From Caulobacteraceae bacterium (GTDB taxonomy: Bacteria; Pseudomonadota; Alphaproteobacteria; Caulobacterales; Caulobacteraceae): a stretch of DNA of 36,058 bases. Made by a program: the position numbers and the translations under genes. Positions within the stretch are counted from its first letter, which is position 1, and each line of letters opens with the position of its first letter. The stretch is taken from the NCBI GenBank assembly GCA_031291645.1, contig JARLIQ010000048.1:1-36058 (forward strand). Direction: 5' to 3'. The notes beneath the pieces are model-generated. The model saw nothing but the letters and a program-made list of their open reading frames with translations, did no database searches and was not told the DNA's origin. Of the stretch, positions 35,256 through 36,058 are shown piece by piece.

Positions 35256-36058
35256 GTGGCGGACCTGATCCTCGTCTCGCCGATGGCCGGTTGGGCGGCG
35301 CCGCTGGACGAGGTCCCGGACCCCGTGTTCGCCGAACGGATGCTGGGCGACGGCCTGGCGATCGATCCGGTCGGCTCGACCCTGCACGCGCCCTGCGCCG
35401 GGACGGTGATCCAGCTGCACGCCGCGCGCCACGCCGTGACCCTGCGCGCCGCCGACGGGACCGAGATCCTGATGCACATCGGGCTGGAGACGGTGGCCCT
35501 GAACGGCGAGGGCTTCACCGCCCATGTCGCGGAGGGCGCGCAGGTAGCGGCCGGCGACCTTCTGATCGGTTTCGACCTCGATCTTCTGGCGCGCAGGGCC
35601 AAGAGCCTGATCACCCCGATCGTGGTCCTGGGCGCCGACGCCTCGTCGTTCACGATGCGGACCCTGGGCCAGACGGTCGCCGTCGGCGCGCCCCTGATGC
35701 GCGTGCGCGCGTCCGGCCCGGCGGGCGAGGCCGCGGCCGCGCCGCCCGAGGCCATGCGGACCCTGGCCGCCCCGCTGGCCCACGGCTTCCACGCCCGGCC
35801 GGCCGCGCGCATCGCCGCCCTGGCCCAGGGCTTCCAGGCCGCCGTCGAGGTGACGGCCCTCGGCCGGCGGGCCAGCGCGCGCAGTCCGATCGGCCTGATG
35901 GGCCTGGGCGTGCGCCTGGGCGACGCGGTGACCCTGGCCGCCTCCGGCCCCGACGCGGCCAAGGCGGTCGAGGCCCTGGCCGAGCTGATCGCCGGCGGCA
36001 TGGGCGAGGCCGCGCCGCCGCCCGGCCCGGCGACGCCGAGGACCGCGCCTGCGCCCGC
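35256..36058 (+). CDS. nagF: PTS EIIA-HPr(-EI) multiphosphoryl transfer protein, 3' end missing
   Basis: The first 267 residues of a fused phosphotransferase protein are in the window; it runs off the right edge. Residues 1-150 are a glucose-type EIIA domain (APCAGTVIQLH, phosphorylated His74 in LMHIG, GDLLIGFDLD). Residues 168-248 are HPr, with active His179 in GFHARPAARIA and Ser210 in ARSPIGLMGL near the regulatory serine position. The Pro/Ala-rich linker at 249-267 probably leads to enzyme I. The start is GTG 4 bases after the hexosaminidase stop, with AGGGAG upstream. It should pass phosphate from PEP to a GlcNAc-specific EIIBC (NagE) expected just outside the window. Confidence 0.92.
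   Translation, partial: MADLILVSPMAGWAAPLDEVPDPVFAERMLGDGLAIDPVGSTLHAPCAGTVIQLHAARHAVTLRAADGTEILMHIGLETVALNGEGFTAHVAEGAQVAAGDLLIGFDLDLLARRAKSLITPIVVLGADASSFTMRTLGQTVAVGAPLMRVRASGPAGEAAAAPPEAMRTLAAPLAHGFHARPAARIAALAQGFQAAVEVTALGRRASARSPIGLMGLGVRLGDAVTLAASGPDAAKAVEALAELIAGGMGEAAPPPGPATPRTAPAP

Overview
The window is GC-rich (about 70 percent by eye) and gene-dense, and every intact gene reads like a free-living alphaproteobacterium of the Caulobacterales (Caulobacter/Phenylobacterium type). The reasons are three large TonB-dependent receptors in 36 kb, a FecI/FecR system, TPR-sulfotransferases beside receptor loci, a GntR-regulated N-acetylglucosamine (nag) cluster with a fused EIIA-HPr phosphotransferase, and frequent GTG/TTG starts and stop/start overlaps. 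This assignment is inference from gene content; no rRNA or tRNA gene was seen.

Left edge (1-875): a short unrecognised C-terminal-like reading frame, a 10-bp tandem repeat (six units), one small DUF2188-like gene on the minus strand, and about 320 bp with no gene. Then a PLP-dependent threonine/serine dehydratase (876-1832, minus).

Central block (1894-17654): two copies of the same divergent pair, an HSL-family alpha/beta hydrolase on the minus strand and an AraC regulator on the plus strand, at 1894-3818 and 15618-17654. They bracket a seven-gene minus-strand array (15472 down to 3800): siderophore-type TonB receptor, lipoprotein amidohydrolase, a second amidohydrolase that has lost its histidine metal ligands, a beta-propeller/amidohydrolase fusion, an APC amino-acid permease, a PaiB-like flavin-binding protein and a PepSY transmembrane protein. 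From the first amidohydrolase onward all genes abut or overlap by about 4 bp, so they very probably work together. The simplest reading is outer-membrane import, periplasmic cleavage of an amide/peptide-containing compound and uptake of the amino-acid products; the PepSY gene and receptor class hint that the compound may be a siderophore.

Right-central block (17698-26810): FecI sigma factor, FecR anti-sigma regulator, STN-domain TonB receptor and an alkaline-phosphatase-superfamily enzyme form a cell-surface-signalling operon. It is followed by two convergent TPR-sulfotransferase genes whose 3' coding ends overlap by 40 bp.

Right block (26907-36058): a TonB receptor on the minus strand diverges from nagQ - nagB-II - nagA - beta-N-acetylhexosaminidase - nagF-like EIIA/HPr(/EI) on the plus strand. 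Together they give a full route: outer-membrane uptake of chito-oligosaccharides, periplasmic trimming to GlcNAc, PTS phosphorylation, deacetylation and deamination to fructose-6-phosphate. The divergent promoter region holds five copies of ACCAAT/ATTGGT including a perfect 17-bp palindrome, a likely NagQ operator. The last gene runs off the right edge.
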